48,372 nt of DNA. Source: DASUUI01 sp964577965. Its GTDB lineage: Bacteria; Gemmatimonadota; Gemmatimonadetes; Gemmatimonadales; Gemmatimonadaceae. Both the position numbers and the translations under genes were made by a program. Below the pieces are notes generated by a model. The model did not search any database. It had not been told where the DNA came from and saw only the letters and a program-made list of their open reading frames with translations. Shown one piece after another: positions 27,999 to 35,841 of the stretch (the stretch's first letter is position 1; every line of letters begins with the position of its first letter). Where the stretch lies: the NCBI GenBank assembly GCA_964577965.1, contig CAZOAT010000011.1, forward strand, positions 1 through 48,372. The letters run 5' to 3'.

Positions 27999-28780
27999 TC
28001 GAGTTCCGGGACGCTGTCGTTCGGTATCACGGAGCGCCATCGGCGGCTGTGAACGGGGTGTCGCTGGCCTGCCCCGTCGGGCAGGTGACGGCGATCGTGG
28101 GGCCGAACGGCAGCGGGAAGAGCACACTTGTGCGGGTTCTTCTTGGCCGGCAGGCGCTTGCGGCCGGAGCAGTCCTGATCGATGGTGCGGATCGCCGACA
28201 ACTGAGCCAGCGCGCGCTCGCGCGGATGGTCGCGATCGTGCCGCAGCGCGAGGAGCCGGCATTTCCGATGACCGTGCGCGAGTACGTAGCGCTCGGGCGC
28301 TTGCCTCATACGGGAGCCTGGCGCGCCGAGACCCCGCTGGATCGCGACTCAGTGGCCCGTGCTCTCACCCGCACGGGAGTCGAATCACTGCAGACGAGGG
28401 CAACCGACGAGCTGTCCGGCGGCGAGTGGCAGCGTGTACGTGTCGCGCGTGCCCTGGCGCAGGACGCGCCCGCCCTCGTTCTGGACGAGCCGACGACATT
28501 CCTCGATGTCGGTCACGAGATGGCGCTGTTCGAGCTCGCATCAGCGCTGGCGCGCAGAGGGCTCGCCGTCCTCCTCGTGAGCCACCAGCTCAATCTCGTC
28601 GCGCGCTTCGCGCACACGATGGTACTGCTCGAGCACGGCCGCGTGGCAGCGGCCGGCCCGCCCGAGGCCGTGATGTCCGCGCGTGTGCTTGAAGCCGTTT
28701 ACGAGTGGCCGCTCGTCGTGACCCGTGATCCTGCCAGCGGGGCACCCGCGGTAGTTCCGCTCAGGAGATCTCCCCTATGA
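27995..28780 (+). CDS. btuD: Cobalamin ABC transporter ATP-binding protein
   Basis: 261 residues. Walker A GPNGSGKST (36-44), Q-loop VPQREEP, signature LSGGEWQRV (140-148), Walker B LVLDEPTTFLD (161-171) and the switch His in LLVSHQLN are all present. It powers the BtuC channel. Its last four bases overlap the btuB start (ATGA), so the four genes are coupled in one operon behind the riboswitch. Confidence 0.92.
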   Translation: MIEFRDAVVRYHGAPSAAVNGVSLACPVGQVTAIVGPNGSGKSTLVRVLLGRQALAAGAVLIDGADRRQLSQRALARMVAIVPQREEPAFPMTVREYVALGRLPHTGAWRAETPLDRDSVARALTRTGVESLQTRATDELSGGEWQRVRVARALAQDAPALVLDEPTTFLDVGHEMALFELASALARRGLAVLLVSHQLNLVARFAHTMVLLEHGRVAAAGPPEAVMSARVLEAVYEWPLVVTRDPASGAPAVVPLRRSPL

Positions 28781-30768
28781 CAGTCTCAACCTCGAAGCCG
28801 ATGTCCATCTATGCGCGGCTGATGCCGCTGTCCCTGGGCCTGTTGCTGCTGGCCTCCGTGTCTGCGGCACAGGATACGACGGTGGTTCGGCTCGATACCG
28901 TGCTGGTGAGCGCGAGCAAAGCACCTCCGGGAGGGGCGCCGGTTGCGCAGAGTACGACAGTCATCACGGGCAGTGAGCTGCGCGCGGCAGGGATCACGCG
29001 GGTGAGCGAGGCGCTGCGATACGTCCCCGGTGCCGCCGTGACGGGAAGCGGTGCCGTGGGATCCGTGACTGCGCTGTTTCTCCGTGGAGGGGAGAGTCGC
29101 TACACGAAGGTGCTCCTCGACGGGGTCGCGGTGAACGCCGTGGGTGGATACTTCGACTTCAGTCACCTCACGATGGACAATGTGGACCGCATCGAGATCG
29201 TCCGCGGTCCGGGAAGCGTCGTGTACGGAGCTGACGCCATGACCGGCGTAGTGCACATCTTCACCCGTAAGGGTGAAGGCCCCGCCACCGCGGAAGCAGA
29301 AGTCCGTGGCGGCACTTATGGAACGCTCGATGCGTCCGCAGGCGTGCTCGGCGCCAAGGAACGGCTGCAGTACTCGTTTGCCGGCGCGCGCCATTCAACC
29401 GATGGCATTCTGCCGTTCAACAACGAGTACGCCAACACGACTCTCAGCAGCTCGGTCCGGTTCGCACCGGGCGTAGCCACGCGGTTCGATCTCTCCACGA
29501 GACTGGGATCTGCGCGCTATCGCTATCCCACTGATTTCCTCGGCTTCGTGGAAGACAGCAACTCCTTTCGCGATCAGCGGCGCGTCACTGTCGGCCTGGA
29601 CGCGTCGCACCGCTTGTCGCCGCTGCTCGAGCTGCGCCTCCTTGCCGGCTCCAACCGCGTGACCGATCTCACGGACGACGTGGAGCCCCCCTCACCGTTT
29701 GCAGACGGCGATGAGGATATCCACACGAAGTACCGCGTACGGACGCACAGAGAGAGCGGGGAGGTACGCGCTTCCATCGGCGTGCCCATGGCGCTCGTCA
29801 CTACTGGCCTCGAGTACGTGCGGGAGCAGGAGCGGATCGTTGCCAGCGAGGGGCCCGTGGGTGGCACGCAGCAGGAAACCTCGGCGTTCTCCGGTACTCG
29901 GGAGACGCGCGTCGGATTCGCGGAGCTGGCGGGGACGGCAGGTCGTCTCGAGTACACGGTCAGTGGTCGGATCGATCGCCCGTCGGACTTCGGGAGCTTC
30001 GGCACGTACAGGCTTGGTCTGGCGTCGCGTCTGGCTGGGATACGTTTCCGTGGCAGCGCCGGAACGGCGTTCAACGCTCCGTCGTTCGGCCAGCTCCTGC
30101 CGACGGAGTTCACTGTCGGTAGTCCCGAACTCGATCCGGAGCGAGTGAGGGCGATTGAAGCCGGTGTGGAGTGGAGTCTTGCCGCCGATCGGCTTCGCAT
30201 TGGAGTCACGCGATTCGACCAGCGGTTCCTGGATCTGATTCAGTTCGTCGGAGGCGGGCCGCCGCAATTCCTTGGCAGCTATGCCAACCTTGCGGAGGCG
30301 ACCTCGCGCGGCTGGGAAGCGGACGTGCGGAGCGTTCCATTGGCAGGATGGATCATGACTGCGTCTTATACGCGGGTGAAGGCGGCTATCTCCCGACTGG
30401 ATGAGCGATATGATGGATCGCTCGAGGTTGGCCAGCCTCTCCTCCGGCGTCCGCGGCGCCAGGCTGCGGCAACGCTGACGTATGCGGGATGGAGCAGGGG
30501 CAACCTGACTGCCGCGGCACGGTACGTCGGTGCGCGTCCCGATCTGGACTTCCGCGAGTTTCCGTCGCCGATGGTGGACCTTCTCGCCTATACAGTCGCC
30601 GATATCTCCGCGAGCGTGAGGCTGCTTGGTGCAGTTGGCAACGATGAACTCGCGCTCACCGCCCGCGTAGAGAACCTGTTCGGCAGCCGATACGAGGAGG
30701 TGCTGTACTACGAAGCGCCTGGGCGGACACTGCTTATCGGCGCGAGGGCAGCGTTACGACGCAGGTGA
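28777..30768 (+). CDS. btuB: TonB-dependent cobalamin receptor (BtuB-like)
   Basis: 663-residue outer-membrane receptor. A signal peptide ending near VSAAQ is followed by the TonB box-like DTVLVSASK and a plug domain (VSEALRYVPGAAVTG, LFLRGGESRYTKVLLDGVAVN, DRIEIVRGPGSVVYGADAMTG), then a barrel to the C-terminus (LLIGARAALRRR). The plug resembles BtuB/CirA receptors. Cobalamin as substrate rests mainly on position behind a B12 riboswitch and btuFCD. TonB-ExbBD is not in this window. Confidence 0.85.
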   Translation: MTVSTSKPMSIYARLMPLSLGLLLLASVSAAQDTTVVRLDTVLVSASKAPPGGAPVAQSTTVITGSELRAAGITRVSEALRYVPGAAVTGSGAVGSVTALFLRGGESRYTKVLLDGVAVNAVGGYFDFSHLTMDNVDRIEIVRGPGSVVYGADAMTGVVHIFTRKGEGPATAEAEVRGGTYGTLDASAGVLGAKERLQYSFAGARHSTDGILPFNNEYANTTLSSSVRFAPGVATRFDLSTRLGSARYRYPTDFLGFVEDSNSFRDQRRVTVGLDASHRLSPLLELRLLAGSNRVTDLTDDVEPPSPFADGDEDIHTKYRVRTHRESGEVRASIGVPMALVTTGLEYVREQERIVASEGPVGGTQQETSAFSGTRETRVGFAELAGTAGRLEYTVSGRIDRPSDFGSFGTYRLGLASRLAGIRFRGSAGTAFNAPSFGQLLPTEFTVGSPELDPERVRAIEAGVEWSLAADRLRIGVTRFDQRFLDLIQFVGGGPPQFLGSYANLAEATSRGWEADVRSVPLAGWIMTASYTRVKAAISRLDERYDGSLEVGQPLLRRPRRQAAATLTYAGWSRGNLTAAARYVGARPDLDFREFPSPMVDLLAYTVADISASVRLLGAVGNDELALTARVENLFGSRYEEVLYYEAPGRTLLIGARAALRRR

Positions 30769-30796
30769 CATCCTTCAGAGGGCCAGTGCGGGCCGG

Positions 30797-32506
30797 CTAG
30801 TCGCTGACCATACTGCCCGCCGCCGCCTCGTGCACGTTCAGCGCGTGTGCCCGTATGCGTCGGTAGTCGGTGAGCAGCGTGGTATAGATCATTGTGAGGT
30901 TCGGGTCGATAGGGCCATCGATCATGCGCTGCATGTGCTCGTTCTGCATTGCGCGAACCTTTCGATTGACTCTATCACTTTCCGCCCGCGCATCGCTGTC
31001 CTCGAGCGGTTTGGCGGTGGCGTATCCCAAAATGGATTTGCGGGCGAAGCTCATCACCAGGTCGTGCAACTCGAGCAGCTCGGTCCGGTGATCCGGGCCG
31101 AGCTCGAGGTGCTTCTGCCTGAGGCGCTCGAAGCTCCGCATGGTGCTGGCGAGCCGATCGCTGATTGACTCGTACTCGTGCGCTATCCGGAGCTGCTTGC
31201 GTCCTTCCTCCGCCACTGCGTACGGTACCGTGGCATCGAGGACGTCGGTCAGGTACTTGACGATCTCCCCCTGCATGTTGTCGAGGATCTCCTCGCGTCG
31301 GTAAGTCTTCTGCAGGAGGGTCTCATCCCATGGGCCGTGGAAGCCGAGCTGCCTGATCCACTTGCCCATGTTCAGCACGCTTTCTCCCATCTGAATCACC
31401 TCTCCGCGACTCTGCTCGAGACGGAGAACCGGGGCTGACACTCCAGGTGCGTCGAAGCGCTGAAGCCGGCTCACCTCCTTGGCGTGTGGATCAGGGATGA
31501 TCCTCTCCAGAAGGCGCGAATACGGGCGGACGAACGGGAGGAAAAGCAGAGTGTTCGCGACGTTGAACACACTGTGCGTCAGTGCGATACCTGCGGTAAT
31601 GACAGCCGCGAACTCCGCCGGGTCGGCAAAATCCGCCATGGTCATGGTGATGGGATCAGCACCGTGCAGACTCTGAATGACGGCGGCGATCATCCGGCTG
31701 TACCAGGGGAAGAGCAGGGTGATCCACGCGGCGCCGATGACGTTGAACAGCACGTGTGCGGCCGCGGCGCGACGGGCGTTCGTGTTCGCGCCCAGCGATG
31801 CGAGAATGATCGTGATCGTGGTGCCGATGTTCTCCCCGAGAACGAGCGCGGCCGCCGTGTGAAAGGGAATCACGCCCGTGGCCGCGAGGCCTATCGTAAT
31901 TCCCAGCGTGGCGCTGCTGCTCTGCACGATGAATGTGAGGATACAGCCGACGAGCACGGCCTTGTACACACCCGCGTACGTGCCCGCATCGAACCAGGCA
32001 AAGGCTTCCACGAACAAGGGCATGTCCTTCATGGGGGCGAAGCCGTTCTTCATCAGCTCCAGGCCGAAGAACACCATCCCCATGCCCATGATCGCCATCG
32101 CTATGAAACGAGGGCGATCGCCGCGGGCGAAGAGGTATACCAGGGCCGCCGTGCCAAACATGGGCAGCCCGTATCTGCCGATCTGAAGGACAAGTACCCA
32201 GCCAGTGATCGTGGTTCCGATGTTGGCGCCCATGATCACGCCTACAGCCTGATGCAGCTGCATCAGTCCCGCGTTCACCAGGCCCACGACGATCACCGTC
32301 GTGATGCTGGAAGACTGAACGAGCAGCGTGACGCCGGTCCCCGCCGCGGTGGCCATGACCGGATTGTTGGTCACGATGCTGATCATCCGGCGCAGCGAGT
32401 TGCCGGCGACGGCCTGCATCCCTTCGGACATGTGCTTCATGCCGAGCATGAACACGCCGAGTCCGCCAACGACCGACAGCGCGATCGCCCACATCTGAGC
32501 GTTCAC
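30797..32506 (-). CDS. Na+/phosphate cotransporter family protein with PhoU-like C-terminus
   Basis: About 569 residues. Two inverted Na/Pi repeats each carry QSSS (67-70 and 198-201 counted from GTG 32515) and GANIGTT/GENIGTT (96-102, 227-233), the NptA/SLC34 signature. The last 200 residues form a cytoplasmic helical PhoU-like domain (LRIAHEYESISDRLASTMR). It likely imports phosphate with sodium. GTG 32515 lies inside the GAGG of the Shine-Dalgarno, so GTG 32506 (eight bases after it) is the better start. It converges with btuB, 28 bases apart. Confidence 0.9.
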   Translation of the reverse strand: MNAQMWAIALSVVGGLGVFMLGMKHMSEGMQAVAGNSLRRMISIVTNNPVMATAAGTGVTLLVQSSSITTVIVVGLVNAGLMQLHQAVGVIMGANIGTTITGWVLVLQIGRYGLPMFGTAALVYLFARGDRPRFIAMAIMGMGMVFFGLELMKNGFAPMKDMPLFVEAFAWFDAGTYAGVYKAVLVGCILTFIVQSSSATLGITIGLAATGVIPFHTAAALVLGENIGTTITIILASLGANTNARRAAAAHVLFNVIGAAWITLLFPWYSRMIAAVIQSLHGADPITMTMADFADPAEFAAVITAGIALTHSVFNVANTLLFLPFVRPYSRLLERIIPDPHAKEVSRLQRFDAPGVSAPVLRLEQSRGEVIQMGESVLNMGKWIRQLGFHGPWDETLLQKTYRREEILDNMQGEIVKYLTDVLDATVPYAVAEEGRKQLRIAHEYESISDRLASTMRSFERLRQKHLELGPDHRTELLELHDLVMSFARKSILGYATAKPLEDSDARAESDRVNRKVRAMQNEHMQRMIDGPIDPNLTMIYTTLLTDYRRIRAHALNVHEAAAGSMVSD

Positions 32507-32663
32507 GTCGTGCACCTCGGTCGAAGTCTCACTTCAGGCTGGGTGCGGTCATCAAATGGACTGGGTCTGGCCGGAGGGTCAGGGTCGTTGAATTTCGATC
32601 CGCGCGCGCGCCGTTGCCAGAGGAGATCGGGAATCGCTGGCGTCTGGCAGAGCTGAGGGCTGA

Positions 32664-33704
32664 TCAGCCGGGCGGCGGCCGCCAGGTGAAGATCACGATA
32701 TCTGCCCGGTCACGGTGATCGCCGATATCGGCGGTGGCGGGATCGTCCACCGGCCGCCCGGTGAGTACGACGATCCGGAGTCGGGGATCGCGTCGTCGGA
32801 CCCGCTCGACGGTTCCCTGGGAGTAATCGCTGTGAAAGGCTCCAGTTAAGTGCACAACCACGCCGTTTTGGGACACAGCGTGTGCAGCGTGGACGATGCT
32901 CTCCGCCATCGTTTCATCCTTCGCGCACTGGGCGGCGTAAAATCGTTCCGCCACCGCCGTCGCCATTGTGTCACTCGCCAGCGTGTCACTTGATTCTCCC
33001 GGCGAGTCCCGCAGTACCGGATGAGCCCGGATCTGCTCCAGAAACCGGCGGCGGTAGGCGTCGTCGGGGCAATGCAGGCTCAGGGCGACATTCGTGCGTT
33101 CCGTCTGTTGCAGCGAATCAACTGCTGCCAGTCCCTGTCGCCCGACGGCTGCGGCGATTGGTCGTGGCATGTTCGCGGCGACCACCGGCCATCCGCTTCT
33201 CCGCGCTGCTTCGATCAGCGGTCGATAATCGGTCGCGTATCGCGGCCACGGCCGCGTCTGCGCCAGGAATTCGGATTCCGGGATTGCACCTGAGAGGTAG
33301 TCATCCACGTGCGACTGAACGTCCCGCTCGAACATCTCGAGCGAAACGACAGCGGGACGACTCGTTCGGGCGATCTCCTCCAGCAGCGCCCGCTGGGCAC
33401 GATGCGTTCCGGGATCGTCATGCTGCTCCCCGAAGAACACCACATCAGCGTCGGTGAGTCTGTCCGCCAGCGCTGCGATGGTCAGCTGGCGTCCGGTGGA
33501 GGCCTCAACTATGAGGAACCATTCACCGGGGCGTGGGGCCGGAGCCGTGCCGAAAGGCGCGCACGCGCCAGCGAGTATCGTCACTACCGCGAGCGAAACT
33601 GCCGAGCTCCGTCGCTTCTGTCGCCGGATGAACCCGCCAGTCGCAGCTGCGATCCCCGTAGGTGCGGTGGCCGCGGTTGGCGGGTCGGCTTTGACGTGCT
33701 GCAC
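32664..33704 (-). CDS. ChaN-family (haem-binding/Tiki superfamily) lipoprotein
   Basis: 346 residues. A basic region RRQKRRSS and a hydrophobic stretch end in the lipobox ILAGAC (Cys48), so it is probably a lipoprotein. The mature domain has VVFFGEQHDDPGTHRAQ, VVSLEMFERDVQ and RPWPRYATDYRPLIEAAR, which match the ChaN/DUF399 family; family members bind haem or resemble Tiki proteases. GVVVHLTGAFHSDYSQG near the end fits too. The 25 residues before the basic region look unneeded, but no usual start codon was found nearer. It is divergent from the Cyc2-like gene across 128 bases with no clear promoter. Confidence 0.82.
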   Translation of the reverse strand: MQHVKADPPTAATAPTGIAAATGGFIRRQKRRSSAVSLAVVTILAGACAPFGTAPAPRPGEWFLIVEASTGRQLTIAALADRLTDADVVFFGEQHDDPGTHRAQRALLEEIARTSRPAVVSLEMFERDVQSHVDDYLSGAIPESEFLAQTRPWPRYATDYRPLIEAARRSGWPVVAANMPRPIAAAVGRQGLAAVDSLQQTERTNVALSLHCPDDAYRRRFLEQIRAHPVLRDSPGESSDTLASDTMATAVAERFYAAQCAKDETMAESIVHAAHAVSQNGVVVHLTGAFHSDYSQGTVERVRRRDPRLRIVVLTGRPVDDPATADIGDHRDRADIVIFTWRPPPG

Positions 33705-33832
33705 GGCGGGAAAGATACGAGGGTGTAGGCAATCACCCGACCCGTAATCAGTGGCATCCCCGGTTTCCGAGGCCCGTGCAGGCGACCAGTTTATGACCTT
33801 CGCGGAGGTTCAGAACCTGACGGAGGCTCACT

Positions 33833-35077
33833 GTGCGCATTGCACGTGCTACGCTGACGGTCGTCCTGCTGGTTTTCACCGCAGCTCCGGCCGAGGCGAT
33901 CCCGGCCTTCGCGCGAAAGTACAACGTGAGCTGCACGATGTGCCACGGGCCGATGCCGCGGCTGAATACCTTCGGGGAGCGCTTCGCGGAGAATGGCTTT
34001 GAGTTTCTGCCCGGCGAGCCACCGCGAGACACGGTCCAGACTGGCGACCCTCTGCTGCGGCTGCAGCGCGAGATCCCACTGGCGGTCAGAATCGACGCAT
34101 ACCTGCGTACACTCACCCGCCCCGCGGAGGCAGAGGCCTCTACCGATCAACAGATGCCGTGGGTGGTCAAGGTGTTGAGCGGCGGACAGGTAGCAGACAA
34201 GGTCAGCTATTACACGTACTTCCTCGTGTCCGAGCGCGGTGAGGTCGCAGGGCTGGAAGACGCCTACGTTCAGTTCACCGACCTCGGATCGAGCGGAATC
34301 AGCCTTCTCGTCGGCCAGTTCCAGGTTTCGGACCCGCTCTTCAAACGTGAGCTCCGCCTGCAGTACGAGGACTATCAGCCATACCGGGTTCGAGTGGGGG
34401 AGGCGCGCGCGGACCTCACCTACGACCGCGGAGTAATGGCCATCTGGTCACCCCGTGCCGGGACCGATATCGCAATGCAGGTCGTGAACGGGCAGGGGCT
34501 GCGGGCTGCGTCATCGCAAAGGCAGTACGACGCCGACCCATACAAGAACGTCGCGTTGCGTATTTCGCAGGAGCTGGGACCGCTGCGCCTCGGCGCGTTC
34601 GGCTACTTCGGTCGCGAGAGGGCGGACGGAATTCGGAGCAACATTCGCGTCTTCGGCCCTGACGCTACGCTTCAGCTTGGCTCGGCGGGCGAGCTCAACC
34701 TTCAGTTCCTTCGCAGGACTGACGGCGATCCCTTCTTCGGCTCCTGCTCCCCTGCCGTGCCGTGCCCCGGCGGTGCGACTGCCCCGTTCGCGACAACGGT
34801 CGATGCCGCCATGGTCGAACTTGTGTGGTGGCCGACGGGGGAACTGGGTCGCTGGTTCGTGACCGGGCTGGCGAACTGGATAGACGCAGACGCGCCCGTA
34901 GTCTCGCTCCGGCTGGGCGAGCAGGACTCGGAGCCCGGCTACCTGACACGCTACCGCACGACGTCTCTCGGACTCAACTACCTGCTCAAGCGCAATGTGC
35001 GGCTGCTGGGTGAAGGGGGGTGGGATTTCGACCGCGATCAGGCCCGACTCGTAACGGGCTTCAGCCTCGCTTTCTGA
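33833..35077 (+). CDS. Cyc2-like fused monoheme cytochrome / outer-membrane barrel protein
   Basis: 414 residues. The signal peptide ends near PAEA. Immediately after comes IPAFARKYNVSCTMCHGPMP with a heme c site CTMCH (34-38), then LNTFGERFAENGFEF. This N-terminal pattern (P-x-F-A-R...C-x-x-C-H...P-x-L-x-x-F-G-x-x-F) is that of Cyc2, the outer-membrane iron-oxidising fused cytochrome-porin. The remaining 350 residues alternate like beta strands with Tyr/Trp-rich turns and end in the barrel-type FSLAF. GTG 33833 has GGAGG at 33822-33826. It likely places one heme in a porin and moves electrons across the outer membrane; iron as substrate is not shown. A cytochrome c gene follows 16 bases later. 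Confidence 0.72.
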   Translation: MRIARATLTVVLLVFTAAPAEAIPAFARKYNVSCTMCHGPMPRLNTFGERFAENGFEFLPGEPPRDTVQTGDPLLRLQREIPLAVRIDAYLRTLTRPAEAEASTDQQMPWVVKVLSGGQVADKVSYYTYFLVSERGEVAGLEDAYVQFTDLGSSGISLLVGQFQVSDPLFKRELRLQYEDYQPYRVRVGEARADLTYDRGVMAIWSPRAGTDIAMQVVNGQGLRAASSQRQYDADPYKNVALRISQELGPLRLGAFGYFGRERADGIRSNIRVFGPDATLQLGSAGELNLQFLRRTDGDPFFGSCSPAVPCPGGATAPFATTVDAAMVELVWWPTGELGRWFVTGLANWIDADAPVVSLRLGEQDSEPGYLTRYRTTSLGLNYLLKRNVRLLGEGGWDFDRDQARLVTGFSLAF

Positions 35078-35093
35078 GTTGCCGGAGGAAACA

Positions 35094-35567
35094 TTGATCG
35101 ATCCTGATGGCAGTGCCTCAAACAACGCGAGTGGACGCAGAGCAGCTGTTCTCGTGGTTCTCGCAATTGCCGTTGTGGCGGTGGCGTGGCTGGTGCGATC
35201 CACCTCGATTCAGGACGATGTGATCGTCGCTTCGTTTGCAGTTGACCGTCCAGAATCGGATAGCCTCGCGGCCCTCATCTCCCATGGCGAGCGAGTGTAT
35301 CAGGGGAAGGCCGGGGGAGCGCTGTGCGCGACCTGTCATGGCCCCCAGGCAAAGGGGGTCCCCGGTATCGGCCCTGACCTCACAGATGGAAAGTGGCTGC
35401 ACGGGGACGGCAGCATGGGGTTTCTGCGCGCGATCATTCGCACGGGCGTGCCCAGGCCGAAGGCCACCGCCGCGGTCATGCCCCCATATGGCGGCTCGCC
35501 ACTCAAGCCTGATCAGCTCGAAGCCGTAGCCGCGTACATCCACTCGCTGAACAATACTGGCCGCTGA
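35094..35567 (+). CDS. Membrane-anchored monoheme cytochrome c
   Basis: 157 residues from TTG 35094, which has GGAGG at 35083-35087; a TTG at 35079 lacks a site. Residues 16-35 form a membrane anchor, so the domain faces the periplasm. The heme site CATCHG (78-83) and a Met ligand in AVMPPYGG (Met129) make a class I cytochrome c. It ends with DQLEAVAAYIHSLN, usual for the last helix. The two genes are probably cotranscribed, and the cytochrome could accept electrons from, or give them to, the fused cytochrome barrel. Confidence 0.88.
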   Translation: MIDPDGSASNNASGRRAAVLVVLAIAVVAVAWLVRSTSIQDDVIVASFAVDRPESDSLAALISHGERVYQGKAGGALCATCHGPQAKGVPGIGPDLTDGKWLHGDGSMGFLRAIIRTGVPRPKATAAVMPPYGGSPLKPDQLEAVAAYIHSLNNTGR

Positions 35568-35841
35568 GCCGCTCGCGGCTGGCCGGCTGACCGGGCTAAC
35601 CGTGGCGGCTCGTGCGAACACCCCAGGACGATGGCCTGGCGCTCACGGCATGGCGTCCTGAGCCGCGGTGGCAACCCCTCGGCCCCACCGGCTGTCCAAT
35701 TCGGGGGTCTGGGGTCGGGGGTCGGAATCCCGCGTAGCATGTCCTGAAACCTCCAGACCAGCCACTCGTAGGTAAGAGCTGGGACGCCTCCGAGGTGCCG
35801 CGGCCCGTCTGAATCAGATTCCTTTCAAGAGAGAACTACAT
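35568..35841 (+). other. Non-coding stretch before the TonB receptor
   Basis: No convincing gene. Seen here are a perfect 6-bp hairpin AGCCGC-TC-GCGGCT (35567-35580) right at the cytochrome stop, without a T tract; a guanine-rich run G5-TCT-G4-TC-G5-TC-GG (35703-35725) on the coding strand; and a short palindrome GAATC-A-GATTC about 35 bases before the receptor. AAGAGAG just upstream of 35842 is the likely ribosome site. I cannot place a promoter with confidence. Confidence 0.5.

Noticed and set aside
31484..32656. 390-codon plus-strand frame opposite the phosphate transporter
   Set aside because: Its product is a His/Arg/Asp-rich string without domain features, while the minus strand encodes an intact Na/Pi cotransporter with both QSSS motifs.
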